From NCBI RefSeq assembly GCF_002240055.1, contig NZ_CP016753.1, forward strand, positions 434,001-498,000: 64,000 nt of DNA, read 5' to 3'. Source of the stretch: Leptotrichia sp. oral taxon 498 (GTDB lineage Bacteria; Fusobacteriota; Fusobacteriia; Fusobacteriales; Leptotrichiaceae). Below the pieces are notes generated by a model. That model worked only from the letters and a program-made list of their open reading frames with translations. It ran no database searches and was not told the DNA's origin. Below are positions 43,222 through 51,624 of the stretch, piece by piece. The number at the start of each line of letters is the position of its first letter. Positions within the stretch are counted from its first letter, which is position 1. The position numbers and the translations under genes were made by a program.

Positions 43222-45285
43222 TTATTCTGCACGGAAAAACTTTTTATAAATATCCATTTTCAAAAACTCATTCTCAATTTGCCCATTATTTTTTTCCAAA
43301 TACCAAATGACAAAATCATGAACTTTTTTAATTTCTTTAACATTTCTTACAATGTCGGTAAAAACCATATCTGATACACCACTTTGCTTTATTCCCAAAA
43401 TTTCTCCCGAATTTCTCAGTTTTAAATCCTCTTCAGCTATTTTAAACCCATCTGTCGTCTTTTCCATAACTTCCAGTCTTTTTACCGAAACTTCATTATT
43501 CGTTTTGGATTCCAAAAAGCAATAGGATTTGTGGCTTCCCCGACCGACACGACCTCTCAACTGATGAAGCGATGAAAGTCCAAATCTTTGTGCATCCCTG
43601 ATTACTATAACTGTCGCATTTGGCACATTCACTCCAACTTCGATAACGGTTGTCGACACCAAAATGTCAATTTCATGATTTTTAAACTCTTCCATAACTT
43701 CCTGTTTTTCCTTATATTTTTGCCGCCCGTGAATAATATCTATTCTTCTATTAGGAAAAATATCTTTATATTCTTCAAAAGTTTCCTGAGCCGATTTTAC
43801 ATTCAAAGTTTCACTTTCTTCAATTAATGGCGAAACAATATAAACTTGTCTTCCTTTTTCTATCATTCTGTCGATAAAATCATACATTTTCTGTTTTTCA
43901 ATTTCATCTTTTATCCATTTAGTCTTAATTGGAGAACGACCGCTCGGCAATTCATCAATTATTGAAACATCCAAATCTCCATAAATTGTAAGCGCTAAAG
44001 AACGGGGAATTGGAGTTGCGCTCATAACTATAAGATTTGCCAGATTTCCTTTGTCTCTTAGTAATTTTCTCTGTCTTACCCCAAATTTGTGCTGTTCGTC
44101 GATAACAATTAGTCCAAGATTTTTAAAAACCACATCTTCTTCAATTAAAGAATGTGTTCCAATGACAATATCCACAAGCCCTTCTTTTATCTCATTAAGT
44201 AATTTTTCTCTTTTTTTCCCTTTAACACTTGCCGTCAAAAGCTCAACTCTTATGTCAAGTTTTGAAAATTCATCTATAATTCCCAAATAATGCTGAATTG
44301 AAAGAATTTCCGTCGGTGCCATTATCGCACCTTGATAGCCATTTTCAATCATGTAGAGAAGAATTACAAAAGAAACTATCGTTTTCCCTGAACCGACATC
44401 ACCTTGAATAAGTCTATTTACAATTTTCCCAGCTTTTAGTTCTTTATAAATTTCCGTTATCACTGTTTTTTGTGCTTTTGTAAGTTCATACGGCAAACTT
44501 TTTATAAATTTTGAGACAAGGTTCTTTTTATCCTCCAGTTTATAAACATTTTTATTATTTTTCTCACTTTGAAATCTGCTTTGCAAAATTCCCATTTCCA
44601 GAAGTAAAATTTCCTCAAACATAAATCTTTTTTGCGCTTCTTCCTTTTTTGCTTCACTTTCTGGAAAATGAATATTTAGCATCGCTTCTTTTCTACCAAT
44701 AATTTTCTCTTTTTTTAAAAACTCATTCGGCATATTTTCATAAAGCAAATATCCATAGCTATTTAGTGCAGCTTCAATAATTTTTCTTATGGAAATTTGT
44801 CTTAAAGATTCTGTTGATGGATAAATTGGCAAAATTTGATTTTCTTTTTTAGTTTCAAAATATTTTTCATCAATTTTTTTATACTCAGGATTTATAATTT
44901 GTAATTTCATCCCTTTTTTAACTTTTCCGTAAACCATAATTTCATTTCCAACTTTTACATTATTTTTCACATAGCGGTTATTAAACCAGAGAAGTTCCAT
45001 CATTCCAGTCTCGTCACTTAAAACTGCCGACACCATAACCATTCCTCTTTTTGAAAATCTACTTACAACATTTACAACCGTCCCTTTTAAAATGACAAAT
45101 TCCTCATCCAAAACTTCGTTTATCTTTTTATAATTATCTCTATTTTCATAAGCTCTCGGAAAATGATAAAATAAATCATAAAGTGAAAAAATTCCTAATT
45201 TTTTTAATTTTGGAAGATTTATTTTTGTAACTCCTTTAATTTTTATTTCATTGATATTTTTGTAAAGCAAAGAATATGCACTCAC
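43222..45285 (-). CDS. recG: ATP-dependent DNA helicase RecG
   Basis: A 687-residue superfamily 2 helicase that remodels stalled forks and Holliday junctions. The wedge/OB domain (YHFPRAYENRD) is followed by Walker A GDVGSGKT, the DEQH box (VIDEQHKFGVRQR), MSATPIPRSLAL and QLRGRVGRGSHKSYC (motif VI). The start is set at GTG 45285 after GGGGGTGAG; the frame could extend to 45330 into the ecfA 3' end, as the two genes overlap or abut closely. Confidence 0.95.
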   Translation of the reverse strand: MSAYSLLYKNINEIKIKGVTKINLPKLKKLGIFSLYDLFYHFPRAYENRDNYKKINEVLDEEFVILKGTVVNVVSRFSKRGMVMVSAVLSDETGMMELLWFNNRYVKNNVKVGNEIMVYGKVKKGMKLQIINPEYKKIDEKYFETKKENQILPIYPSTESLRQISIRKIIEAALNSYGYLLYENMPNEFLKKEKIIGRKEAMLNIHFPESEAKKEEAQKRFMFEEILLLEMGILQSRFQSEKNNKNVYKLEDKKNLVSKFIKSLPYELTKAQKTVITEIYKELKAGKIVNRLIQGDVGSGKTIVSFVILLYMIENGYQGAIMAPTEILSIQHYLGIIDEFSKLDIRVELLTASVKGKKREKLLNEIKEGLVDIVIGTHSLIEEDVVFKNLGLIVIDEQHKFGVRQRKLLRDKGNLANLIVMSATPIPRSLALTIYGDLDVSIIDELPSGRSPIKTKWIKDEIEKQKMYDFIDRMIEKGRQVYIVSPLIEESETLNVKSAQETFEEYKDIFPNRRIDIIHGRQKYKEKQEVMEEFKNHEIDILVSTTVIEVGVNVPNATVIVIRDAQRFGLSSLHQLRGRVGRGSHKSYCFLESKTNNEVSVKRLEVMEKTTDGFKIAEEDLKLRNSGEILGIKQSGVSDMVFTDIVRNVKEIKKVHDFVIWYLEKNNGQIENEFLKMDIYKKFFRAE

Positions 45286-45304
45286 ATTCTCACCCCCAGT
45301 AAAA

Positions 45305-46102
45305 CTAATAACTTTCCACAAATTCTTCAATTGACAGGATATTTTTATTTAGATTAATTTCTCGTGCCAAGTCGCTTATATTTGGCTGTTTTAACATAGC
45401 TTTTTTTAGAATTTCCAAATCCCAAAAAATATCTCTTTTATCGCCATCTGCAATTATTTTTCCATTTGTCATAACAACTATTCTGTCAAAATTATTCACA
45501 ACAAATTCCATATCGTGAGTTATCGTAATTACAGTTTTCCCTTCTTTATTCAATCCTTCAATTAAATTGTGCAAAACTTGCATACCAAAATAATCCTGTC
45601 CAGCAGTTGGCTCATCCATAATTACGACATCACAATCCATAGCAATGATGGACGCAATAGTTACAAATTTTCTCATCGAATAGGGAAGATTGTAAGGATT
45701 TTCCTTTTTAAACTCACTAAGTTTAGTAAGTTTCATCGCTTTTTCCACAAGGCTATCAAGTTTTTCCTTAGAATATTTTAACTTTTTTGCTCCAAAGGCA
45801 ATTTCGTCAAAAACATTGTTGTGAAAAATTTGATCCATCGGATTTTGAAACACATATCCGACCTTTTTGCTCATCTTAGCCACAGAAAAATCTTTAGTAT
45901 TCCAACCGTCAACAATCACTTCTCCTTTTTCCGCCTTTAAAAGTCCATTTAACATCTTCACAAAAGTCGTCTTTCCAGCTCCATTTTGTCCAATAATTGC
46001 AAGTTTTTCTCCTTTTTCAACTTTAAGGGAAATATCATTAAGCACATTTTCAGTTCCGCTCGGATATTTAAAACTCAAATTTTTAACAGTAATAAAACTC
46101 AT
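45305..46102 (-). CDS. ECF transporter ATPase with degenerate signature (EcfA-type)
   Basis: A 265-residue ABC ATPase. Walker A GQNGAGKT, Q-loop VFQNPMDQIF and Walker B DVVIMDEPTAGQD are intact, and THDMEF is the switch. The ABC signature LSGGQ is replaced by LPYSMRK, so the composite site it completes on its partner is probably weak, as in asymmetric ATPase pairs. It likely pairs with the canonical ATPase at 48155-48991. ATG at 46102 fits AAGGAG. Confidence 0.85.
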   Translation of the reverse strand: MSFITVKNLSFKYPSGTENVLNDISLKVEKGEKLAIIGQNGAGKTTFVKMLNGLLKAEKGEVIVDGWNTKDFSVAKMSKKVGYVFQNPMDQIFHNNVFDEIAFGAKKLKYSKEKLDSLVEKAMKLTKLSEFKKENPYNLPYSMRKFVTIASIIAMDCDVVIMDEPTAGQDYFGMQVLHNLIEGLNKEGKTVITITHDMEFVVNNFDRIVVMTNGKIIADGDKRDIFWDLEILKKAMLKQPNISDLAREINLNKNILSIEEFVESY

Positions 46103-46153
46103 AATTGCCTCTCCTTCAAAAATTTTATTAAACAATTATCTTTAATAATTATT

Positions 46154-46681
46154 CTATTGTTCCAGCTCTTCTTTTTTCTTCTTCATATATTCTGTAACTG
46201 CTCTAAAACTAAAAAAAGTCCCAAATATTATAAAAGTTACTGATATTATTAATAAATTTCTGTAAAAAAATTGTTGATTAAAAATTTCATTTAACGAATA
46301 AAAAAACTCTGCTGTAAATTTTGTTTTCTTAGCTGAACTTATAAAATATGCCAGTTCAGTCGCATTTCCAAGATAAATTGTTATAATTGCTGGAATATAT
46401 GCGAGAAAAAGGGCTGACAGTAATTCTTTATTTGAAGGCTCTTTCTTTTCTTTTGGTGCAAATCTGCTTCTACTATTATCTTTTTCTTTTTCAAAATTTT
46501 TTTTATCATATCTGTTTAATCCATATGTCCAGCCACTACATATCCCCAAAAAAATCAGCGCTTCAAAAAAAGGTATGTATTTATTAACAAATATTTTAAA
46601 AAGACAGTATAGGCAATAAACAATTGTCATTACAAAAAATAACAAAATAATTCCTAATAAGCCTGACAAGCATCTTTTCAT
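46154..46681 (-). CDS. Hypothetical membrane protein, 175 residues
   Basis: Not recognised. About four hydrophobic helices (10-30, 40-55, 90-105, 145-165 roughly) with a charged loop (KKNFEKEKDNSRSRFAPKEKKEP). ATG at 46681 was chosen over TTG one codon upstream. AAGGGAA is the likely ribosome site. It sits between the two ECF ATPase genes with the gene at 46721 and may be related to that operon only by transcription. Confidence 0.55.
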   Translation of the reverse strand: MKRCLSGLLGIILLFFVMTIVYCLYCLFKIFVNKYIPFFEALIFLGICSGWTYGLNRYDKKNFEKEKDNSRSRFAPKEKKEPSNKELLSALFLAYIPAIITIYLGNATELAYFISSAKKTKFTAEFFYSLNEIFNQQFFYRNLLIISVTFIIFGTFFSFRAVTEYMKKKKEELEQ

Positions 46682-46720
46682 CAAAATTTCCCTTTCTCAC
46701 TTTCTAAATTTTCTTATTTT

Positions 46721-47533
46721 CTAATAGAATTTAGGATATTTTTTATCAAAATTTTCTATTAATTTTTTTAATAAAATTTCCTGACAAATTACTGTATTTT
46801 TAGCTTTAATTTCAAGAATCGTATTCTTTTTCAAATTACTTACTGTAATTGTGCCAATTTCAAATTCAATATTATAATTTTCCCAATCATAAATCTCATT
46901 ATCAAATGTTACAGACTTATTCGATACTTGTATTTTAGGAGAACTTTCAAAAATCTGAGTCAATTCCTGCAATCCTTCTTCACTTGAAAATAAAAATTTA
47001 TTTTTCACAAAACCTTGATTTTGAAATGGAAAAATCTCAACTCCACCATTTTCAATATTTTCTACTGCTTTTGAAAAATTTTTTTCTAAAAAACATTTTT
47101 GAAATACTGAAAATAAGTCATAATCATACCCGCTTCCGTCTATCTTTTTCCAATTACCACCATCAGGTTTATACAAAATTTTAGAAAACTTCTTCATTTG
47201 AAATAATCTATTATCCTTAAAGAAAAAATATTTTAAATTTTCATAATACACTTTCTCTTTTTTGAAAATAAAATAATCATCATAAAATTCTATATTAGGA
47301 AATTTATTTTTGTAATAAAAAATAAACAATCCATTTAATAAGACAAATAGTATAAATAAAACTATTAAAGTTGAAACAGAAGACACGCTAAAGCCTTTTT
47401 CTATTTCTTTTGTCACTGAGAAAAGCAACATTATATCCAAAAATATCAAAATTCCTAAAATTTGTATTCTTGGTTTGGAATAAAATATAGTCCAGTCTAT
47501 TTTTATAATTTTTTTCAGTTTCCCTTCTTTCAT
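46721..47533 (-). CDS. Hypothetical membrane protein, PH-like or unknown fold
   Basis: Not recognised. Two adjacent N-terminal helices (IQILGILIFLDIMLLF and LIVLFILFVLLNGLFIFYY) anchor a hydrophilic, aromatic-rich domain (YYENLKYFFFKDN, GGNWKKIDGSG). Its ATG overlaps the macrodomain gene's stop by 4 nt, showing translational coupling. This order recalls bacterial membrane proteins with PH-like cytoplasmic domains, but the resemblance is only structural in feel. Confidence 0.55.
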   Translation of the reverse strand: MKEGKLKKIIKIDWTIFYSKPRIQILGILIFLDIMLLFSVTKEIEKGFSVSSVSTLIVLFILFVLLNGLFIFYYKNKFPNIEFYDDYFIFKKEKVYYENLKYFFFKDNRLFQMKKFSKILYKPDGGNWKKIDGSGYDYDLFSVFQKCFLEKNFSKAVENIENGGVEIFPFQNQGFVKNKFLFSSEEGLQELTQIFESSPKIQVSNKSVTFDNEIYDWENYNIEFEIGTITVSNLKKNTILEIKAKNTVICQEILLKKLIENFDKKYPKFY

Positions 47534-48093
47534 AAAATCCCTTTCTCTTCCAGTAATTTTTGATAAATCTTAAAATTTTCATTTTCAAAACATACAAAAT
47601 TTACTTTTTCTATAAAATCGCTTTTCTCCAAATATTCTATCACAGCATTAATAGCTGTTTTTGCAGCTAAATCTTTTGGAAATCTGTACACTCCTGTCGA
47701 GATATTTGGAAAGGAAATATTTTTTAATTTATTTTTTTCAGCCAATTCTAAACTTGAAATATAGGCTTTTTTTAACAACTTTTCTGCAAATAATTTTGCT
47801 TCATTATTTTTTCCTGACTGCCAGACAGGTCCAACTGTGTGAATTACATTTTTGAAAGGCATATTTCCTGCTCTTGTAATAACAGCTTTACCAACATCGC
47901 ATTTTCCTTGAGTATTTCGTATTTTTTGACAATCTTTGGCTATTTCCTTCCCGCCTTTTCTATGAATCGCACCATCGACACCGCTTCCTCCAAGTAAAGA
48001 AGAATTTGCAGCATTTACAATTACATCAGCTGGATATTCGGTAATATCGCCTTTTACAAGCACAATTCTATTTTTCAAATCTTTTGATTTCAT
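47530..48093 (-). CDS. Macrodomain protein (ADP-ribose hydrolase, YmdB-like)
   Basis: A 187-residue protein of the MacroD/YmdB group, which removes ADP-ribose or acts on O-acetyl-ADP-ribose. The diagnostic NAANSSLLGGSGVDGAIH is followed by GKAVITRAGNMPFKNVIHTVGP and NISTGVYRFP. AAAGGAAA precedes the ATG. It lies inside an ECF transporter operon, an unusual place for it. A role with an ADP-ribosylating toxin is possible, but none is visible. Confidence 0.9.
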   Translation of the reverse strand: MKSKDLKNRIVLVKGDITEYPADVIVNAANSSLLGGSGVDGAIHRKGGKEIAKDCQKIRNTQGKCDVGKAVITRAGNMPFKNVIHTVGPVWQSGKNNEAKLFAEKLLKKAYISSLELAEKNKLKNISFPNISTGVYRFPKDLAAKTAINAVIEYLEKSDFIEKVNFVCFENENFKIYQKLLEEKGIL

Positions 48094-48154
48094 AATTTTT
48101 CCTTTTTAACAAATATTTTTAAGATTTGCTTAACAATTTTTATTTTTTGTTACT

Positions 48155-48991
48155 TTATTTTTTCAATAATTCCACTGTCTTTCCCTTGGTTATCGGAATT
48201 TCTTCAAACTTAGCTTTTCCCACTTTTATAAGTTCGTAAGCAAGTTTTGAATATTGTGGCATTCCTATTCCCTTTTCTTCAAGAAGTCTATTATTTAAAA
48301 TTTCTTTTTTATCCCCGCTTAAAATTATTTTTCCTTCATCCAAAACTACAATTTTTTCAGCATATTCTGCAATTAATTCCAATTTATGCTCCACTAAAAT
48401 TATCGTTTTTCCTTTTTTAGCCATAATATTTATTATTTTGAAAATATCTTGCGTTCCTTTTGGATCAAGCTGTGAAGTTGGTTCATCAATTACTAATATT
48501 TCAGGGTCCATCACGATTATTGAAGCTAATGCAACACGCTGTTTTTGACCTCCAGACATCTCTTGCGGATTTTTATCCTTCAAATGCTCTATTTCAAGTA
48601 ATTTCAATGTTTCATTTACTCTTTTTATTATTTTTTCCTTTTCAACTGCAAGATTTTCTAAACCATAAGCAATTTCTTCAAAAACTGTATCTTTTACTCC
48701 GCTAATTTGTGTAAATGGATTTTGAAACACAAAACCAACTTTTGTCACAAGTTCTTTTGGATTAAAATCTTTCAAATTTTTCCCATCAATTACAATTTTT
48801 CCAGTCACTTCTCCCTTGTAAAAATCTGGCACAAATCTTCTAAGAGCGTTACAAAATGTCGTTTTTCCGCTTCCATTTTTTCCAACAATCGCCCAAAACT
48901 CGCCTGTTTCGATTTTTAAATTCAAATTTTCTAAAACATTCTTATCTTCCAACGGATATTTATAACTAAAATTTTTTATTTCAATACCCAT
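48155..48991 (-). CDS. ECF transporter ATPase EcfA
   Basis: A 278-residue ABC ATPase. Walker A GKNGSGKT, Q-loop FVFQNPFTQI, signature MSGGQKQR, Walker B ILVIDEPTSQLD and switch VEHKLEL are canonical for cobalt/vitamin ECF systems. ATG at 48991 follows GGAGG and overlaps the ecfT stop by 16 bp. It would heterodimerise with the signature-degenerate ATPase at 45305. Confidence 0.92.
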   Translation of the reverse strand: MGIEIKNFSYKYPLEDKNVLENLNLKIETGEFWAIVGKNGSGKTTFCNALRRFVPDFYKGEVTGKIVIDGKNLKDFNPKELVTKVGFVFQNPFTQISGVKDTVFEEIAYGLENLAVEKEKIIKRVNETLKLLEIEHLKDKNPQEMSGGQKQRVALASIIVMDPEILVIDEPTSQLDPKGTQDIFKIINIMAKKGKTIILVEHKLELIAEYAEKIVVLDEGKIILSGDKKEILNNRLLEEKGIGMPQYSKLAYELIKVGKAKFEEIPITKGKTVELLKK

Positions 48992-49725
48992 AAAATCCTC
49001 CAAGCAATGCATAAAATTAAAAAAATCACAAGTATCATTTTTATAATTTTGTCATTTTTTGTCTCTTTTAATTCGTCCAATATCGTTCTTTTTTCTCCTA
49101 TTGAAAAACCTCTCGCTTCCAGCGTAATCGCTCTTTCTTCTGTATTTACAATCGAACCTAGCACAAGCGGAATAAATACAGGTAAAAGCGCTTTAAATCT
49201 AACAAAAACATTTCCTTCAGTTTCCACACCTCTTGAACGCTGTGAATCTAAGATTACACTTGCCTGTTTTCCCATTTCTGGTATCATTTGTAAAGTCAAG
49301 AGTAAAATGAATGCCATTTTAGGATTAATTCCTTTTTTTTCTAATGCAGTTATAAAATCTTTTGCTGGTGTTATTAAAATAAGCAATGTAATCGGTGTTA
49401 TAATAGCCCATAATTTTGATGTTACAGCAATTGCTTTCAATAGACCTTTTTTATAAATTACAAAAATCCATATTTTTGCAAATACTTCATCTGACACAAA
49501 TAATAAACTTTGAGCTAAAAATATTACTAAAGTCAATAAAAATAAGCTTAAAAAGGCTCTTTTAACATAAATTCCCAATTTTCCATATAAAAAGGCAAAT
49601 ATTCCACAAATTACAAAAAGTAAATATCCATAAATATTGTAAGGAATGATAAATCCTGATATTACTAGTGTCAAAACTAAATAAAACTTTGTCAGCGGAT
49701 ATAAATTTTTAAAAAAATTATTCAT
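48976..49725 (-). CDS. ecfT: ECF transporter transmembrane coupling protein EcfT
   Basis: A 249-residue coupling protein with about five helices. The two short coupling motifs of EcfT are recognisable in SQRSRGVETEG and TLEARGFSIG, which contact the ATPases. It connects the substrate-binding S component to the ATPase pair. GGAGA precedes the ATG and its 3' end overlaps ecfA. Confidence 0.92.
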   Translation of the reverse strand: MNNFFKNLYPLTKFYLVLTLVISGFIIPYNIYGYLLFVICGIFAFLYGKLGIYVKRAFLSLFLLTLVIFLAQSLLFVSDEVFAKIWIFVIYKKGLLKAIAVTSKLWAIITPITLLILITPAKDFITALEKKGINPKMAFILLLTLQMIPEMGKQASVILDSQRSRGVETEGNVFVRFKALLPVFIPLVLGSIVNTEERAITLEARGFSIGEKRTILDELKETKNDKIIKMILVIFLILCIAWRILWVLK

Positions 49726-49790
49726 ATTTTCTCCATTTTTCCCATTAAATTTTTTAAAAATATAAAATTCTCTATTTCAAAATACAATTT

Positions 49791-50375
49791 TTATTTTATA
49801 TAATTTTCTCCATATTTGAATTTTATTAAATATCTATCTGACATACTTTTTACAATTAAAACAGCAATAATTATTGTCAATGACTTGTCCATAATTTCTG
49901 ACACAAAAGTCGCCGCTATTACAGAAAAAACTTCCCCAAATCCTAACTTTATTAATGATGATGCAACAAATCCAGTTCCATCTGGTGTAATTCCTTTGTA
50001 AACCAAAATTGTAATTACCGTATTTGCAATAACAGTTGTTATAGTTAGTGCCAATATCAACAATATAATTTTTACAACTATATTTTTTATTTTTAATTTT
50101 GTAAGATTTCCAATAACAACAGCAATAAGTATTCCAACTGGTAAAAATGCTAAATTTACTGGATTAAATCCACCTGTTGCGATACTCGTAATTACTGCGG
50201 TTACCGATCCTACCCATGGTCCTGCAATAAGACTGATAAATACTGTCCCAATAGCATCTAAAAATAATGGTAATTTTAGAGAACTTGCAATTAATGAACC
50301 TGTAAAATTAATAGCTACCGCCACAGGTATTAACAAACTTGACATTAAAGAAAAATCATTTTTTAAACTTTTCAT
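49791..50375 (-). CDS. ECF transporter substrate-binding (S) component
   Basis: A 194-residue membrane protein of about six helices. It shares the S-component core LPLFLDAIGTVFISLIAGPWVGSVTAVI and a GGFNPVNLAFLPVGI loop. The substrate is unknown: no riboswitch precedes it to hint at a vitamin. AAGGAGG precedes the ATG. Together with ecfT and the ATPases it makes a complete ECF module. Confidence 0.85.
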   Translation of the reverse strand: MKSLKNDFSLMSSLLIPVAVAINFTGSLIASSLKLPLFLDAIGTVFISLIAGPWVGSVTAVITSIATGGFNPVNLAFLPVGILIAVVIGNLTKLKIKNIVVKIILLILALTITTVIANTVITILVYKGITPDGTGFVASSLIKLGFGEVFSVIAATFVSEIMDKSLTIIIAVLIVKSMSDRYLIKFKYGENYIK

Positions 50376-50407
50376 TTCTTTGCCTCCTTAAAAATTTATT
50401 TATATAT

Positions 50408-50436
50408 ATTCTAAAACATATTTGCCGATATTTCAA
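50408..50436 (-). promoter_or_regulatory. Promoter of the ECF operon
   Basis: Minus-strand TTGAAA (50431-50436), 17-nt spacer, TAGAAT (50408-50413). The leader is about 30 nt, too short for a riboswitch. Confidence 0.6.
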
Positions 50437-50617
50437 CCTTTTTTACAATATTTATTTAAAAAATACGAAATTAAGCGAATAAATTATGAGAATTTGAATT
50501 TTTTATAAATATTTTATGAATTATAATAATAACTTTTGAAAATTTTTATGAGTTATGCCAGAACACTCCCGACGCAAGGAATGAGATGAATGACATATTT
50601 TTTGGCAACGAAAAAAT

Positions 50618-50646
50618 TTGAAATAGTTAAATACATATGGTATAAT
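50618..50646 (+). promoter_or_regulatory. Promoter of the omegaRNA-like unit
   Basis: TTGAAA (50618-50623), a 17-nt spacer and TATAAT (50641-50646), near the housekeeping consensus. Confidence 0.6.
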
Positions 50647-50652
50647 AAAACT

Positions 50653-50805
50653 GGTTTTGAATCGAGCCAACAGGACGCTAATGTTCTTGGTGGAGAGCTT
50701 GTCCATTAAAGTCTTAAGGAAATTAGCTAGAGTTTGAATACTAGATATTCAAAAGAAACTAAATAGTACTTAAGAACCTCACAACTTCAGTCGTGAGAGG
50801 TTCAG
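50653..50805 (+). ncRNA. Orphan omegaRNA-like transcript from an IS200/IS605 right end
   Basis: After its own promoter comes a segment ending with the hairpin CCTCACAACT-TC-AGTCGTGAGAGG (50777-50800) and TTCAG. This is the type of palindromic right end that in tnpB elements doubles as the 3' scaffold of omegaRNA. No tnpA or tnpB gene is present. Sequence directly 3' (AAAAAGAAAGGGTATT) would be the guide, and lies at the 5' end of the kinase-like gene. Either a decayed element or a retained RNA; function inferred. Confidence 0.45.
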
Positions 50806-50822
50806 AAAAAGAAAGGGTATTT

Positions 50823-51526
50823 ATGATGGAAAATAACGATGTAGAAATTTTTACTAAAGAAGAAAAAACTCACGAATTTTTAAAAAAAAAAATATTTATA
50901 AAAAGTTTTATAATTATAAAGGAATTAAAGCGCTTCGGATTTTTTTAAAACTCTCCAAAGAAAAAGGGGAAAATAGTTATAATTTATATGAAGATTTGAA
51001 AAAAGATTTCCCAACTTGGAATTTTATGAAAGTTTTGAGTTACGAAAAGATAAAAAATAGTCCATTTTCGGTAAAAACTTTAGTTTGCTCGGAAAATGTA
51101 GATAAAACTTTTTCAGGAAACTTTGTCGAATATTCAAAATATTTGATAAATGAAAACGACAAGCAAAAATTTTTTGAAGCAATTGACTTATGGTATAAAT
51201 TTGAATACACATTTTTACAAAAAAATTATTTTCATACAGATTTTAATCTAAACAATTTTATGATTGACCCAAAGACTAAAAACATTGTTTTTATTGACTT
51301 TGACGACATAAAAAAAGAGCCGCACTTTAAGAAAAAACTACTTTTGACACAGTCAATCCGAAGTTTTGATGCAACTTTAAAAGACATTCTTCTGAGTATG
51401 GATAATATGAAAATTTCTGATAAAAAAGAAATTTTAGACAAGTTTAAGAGCGTTGTCAGTCATTACGACATAAAAATGAGACCAAAAGATATTGAGCACG
51501 AAAAAAGAGTTTTAAACGAAAAATAA
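50823..51526 (+). CDS. LPS core kinase-like (RfaP/RfaY type) protein, frameshifted
   Basis: The C-terminal part contains the kinase-like motif HTDFNLNNFMIDPKT and FIDFDDIKKEP, as in LPS core heptose/Kdo kinases and related small eukaryotic-like kinases. Translation from ATG 50823 reads MMENNDVEIF then stops at about 50950; the matching frame resumes from IYKKFYNYKGIKALRIFLKLS. Adding one A to the run of 11 A at 50882-50892 unites them into a 234-residue protein. Product probably adds phosphate to an LPS sugar; kdsC at 60305 supports LPS synthesis. The indel may be a sequencing error. Confidence 0.7.
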
Positions 51527-51537
51527 ATTTTTTTGAT

Positions 51538-51592
51538 AAAAAAAACTGCACAAAAATCTTAAAAATAAGATAAAAGTGCAGTTTTTTTATTT
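51538..51592. terminator. Bidirectional terminator between kinase and SPFH genes
   Basis: AACTGCAC / GTGCAGTT stem closed over an AT-rich loop, with A/T runs at both ends. Confidence 0.8.
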
Positions 51593-51624
51593 TTTATTTT
51601 AATCAAAAAATTTATTAGAAAATT

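Larger units (their letters stand above)
50376..50822. other. Intergenic stretch: ECF promoter and orphan IS-derived unit
   Basis: The left part holds the ECF promoter; the right part holds an IS200/IS605-like right-end unit with its own promoter (50618-50805). No protein gene is supported: the 61-codon minus-strand frame at 50521-50706 is random. Confidence 0.6.

Noticed and set aside
46721-47533. Naming the membrane protein as a PH-domain regulator
   Set aside because: The hydrophilic part lacks a recognisable PH signature; left as hypothetical.
50521-50706. 61-codon minus-strand frame upstream of the kinase gene
   Set aside because: It runs across the omegaRNA-like unit and has no plausible start site or motif.
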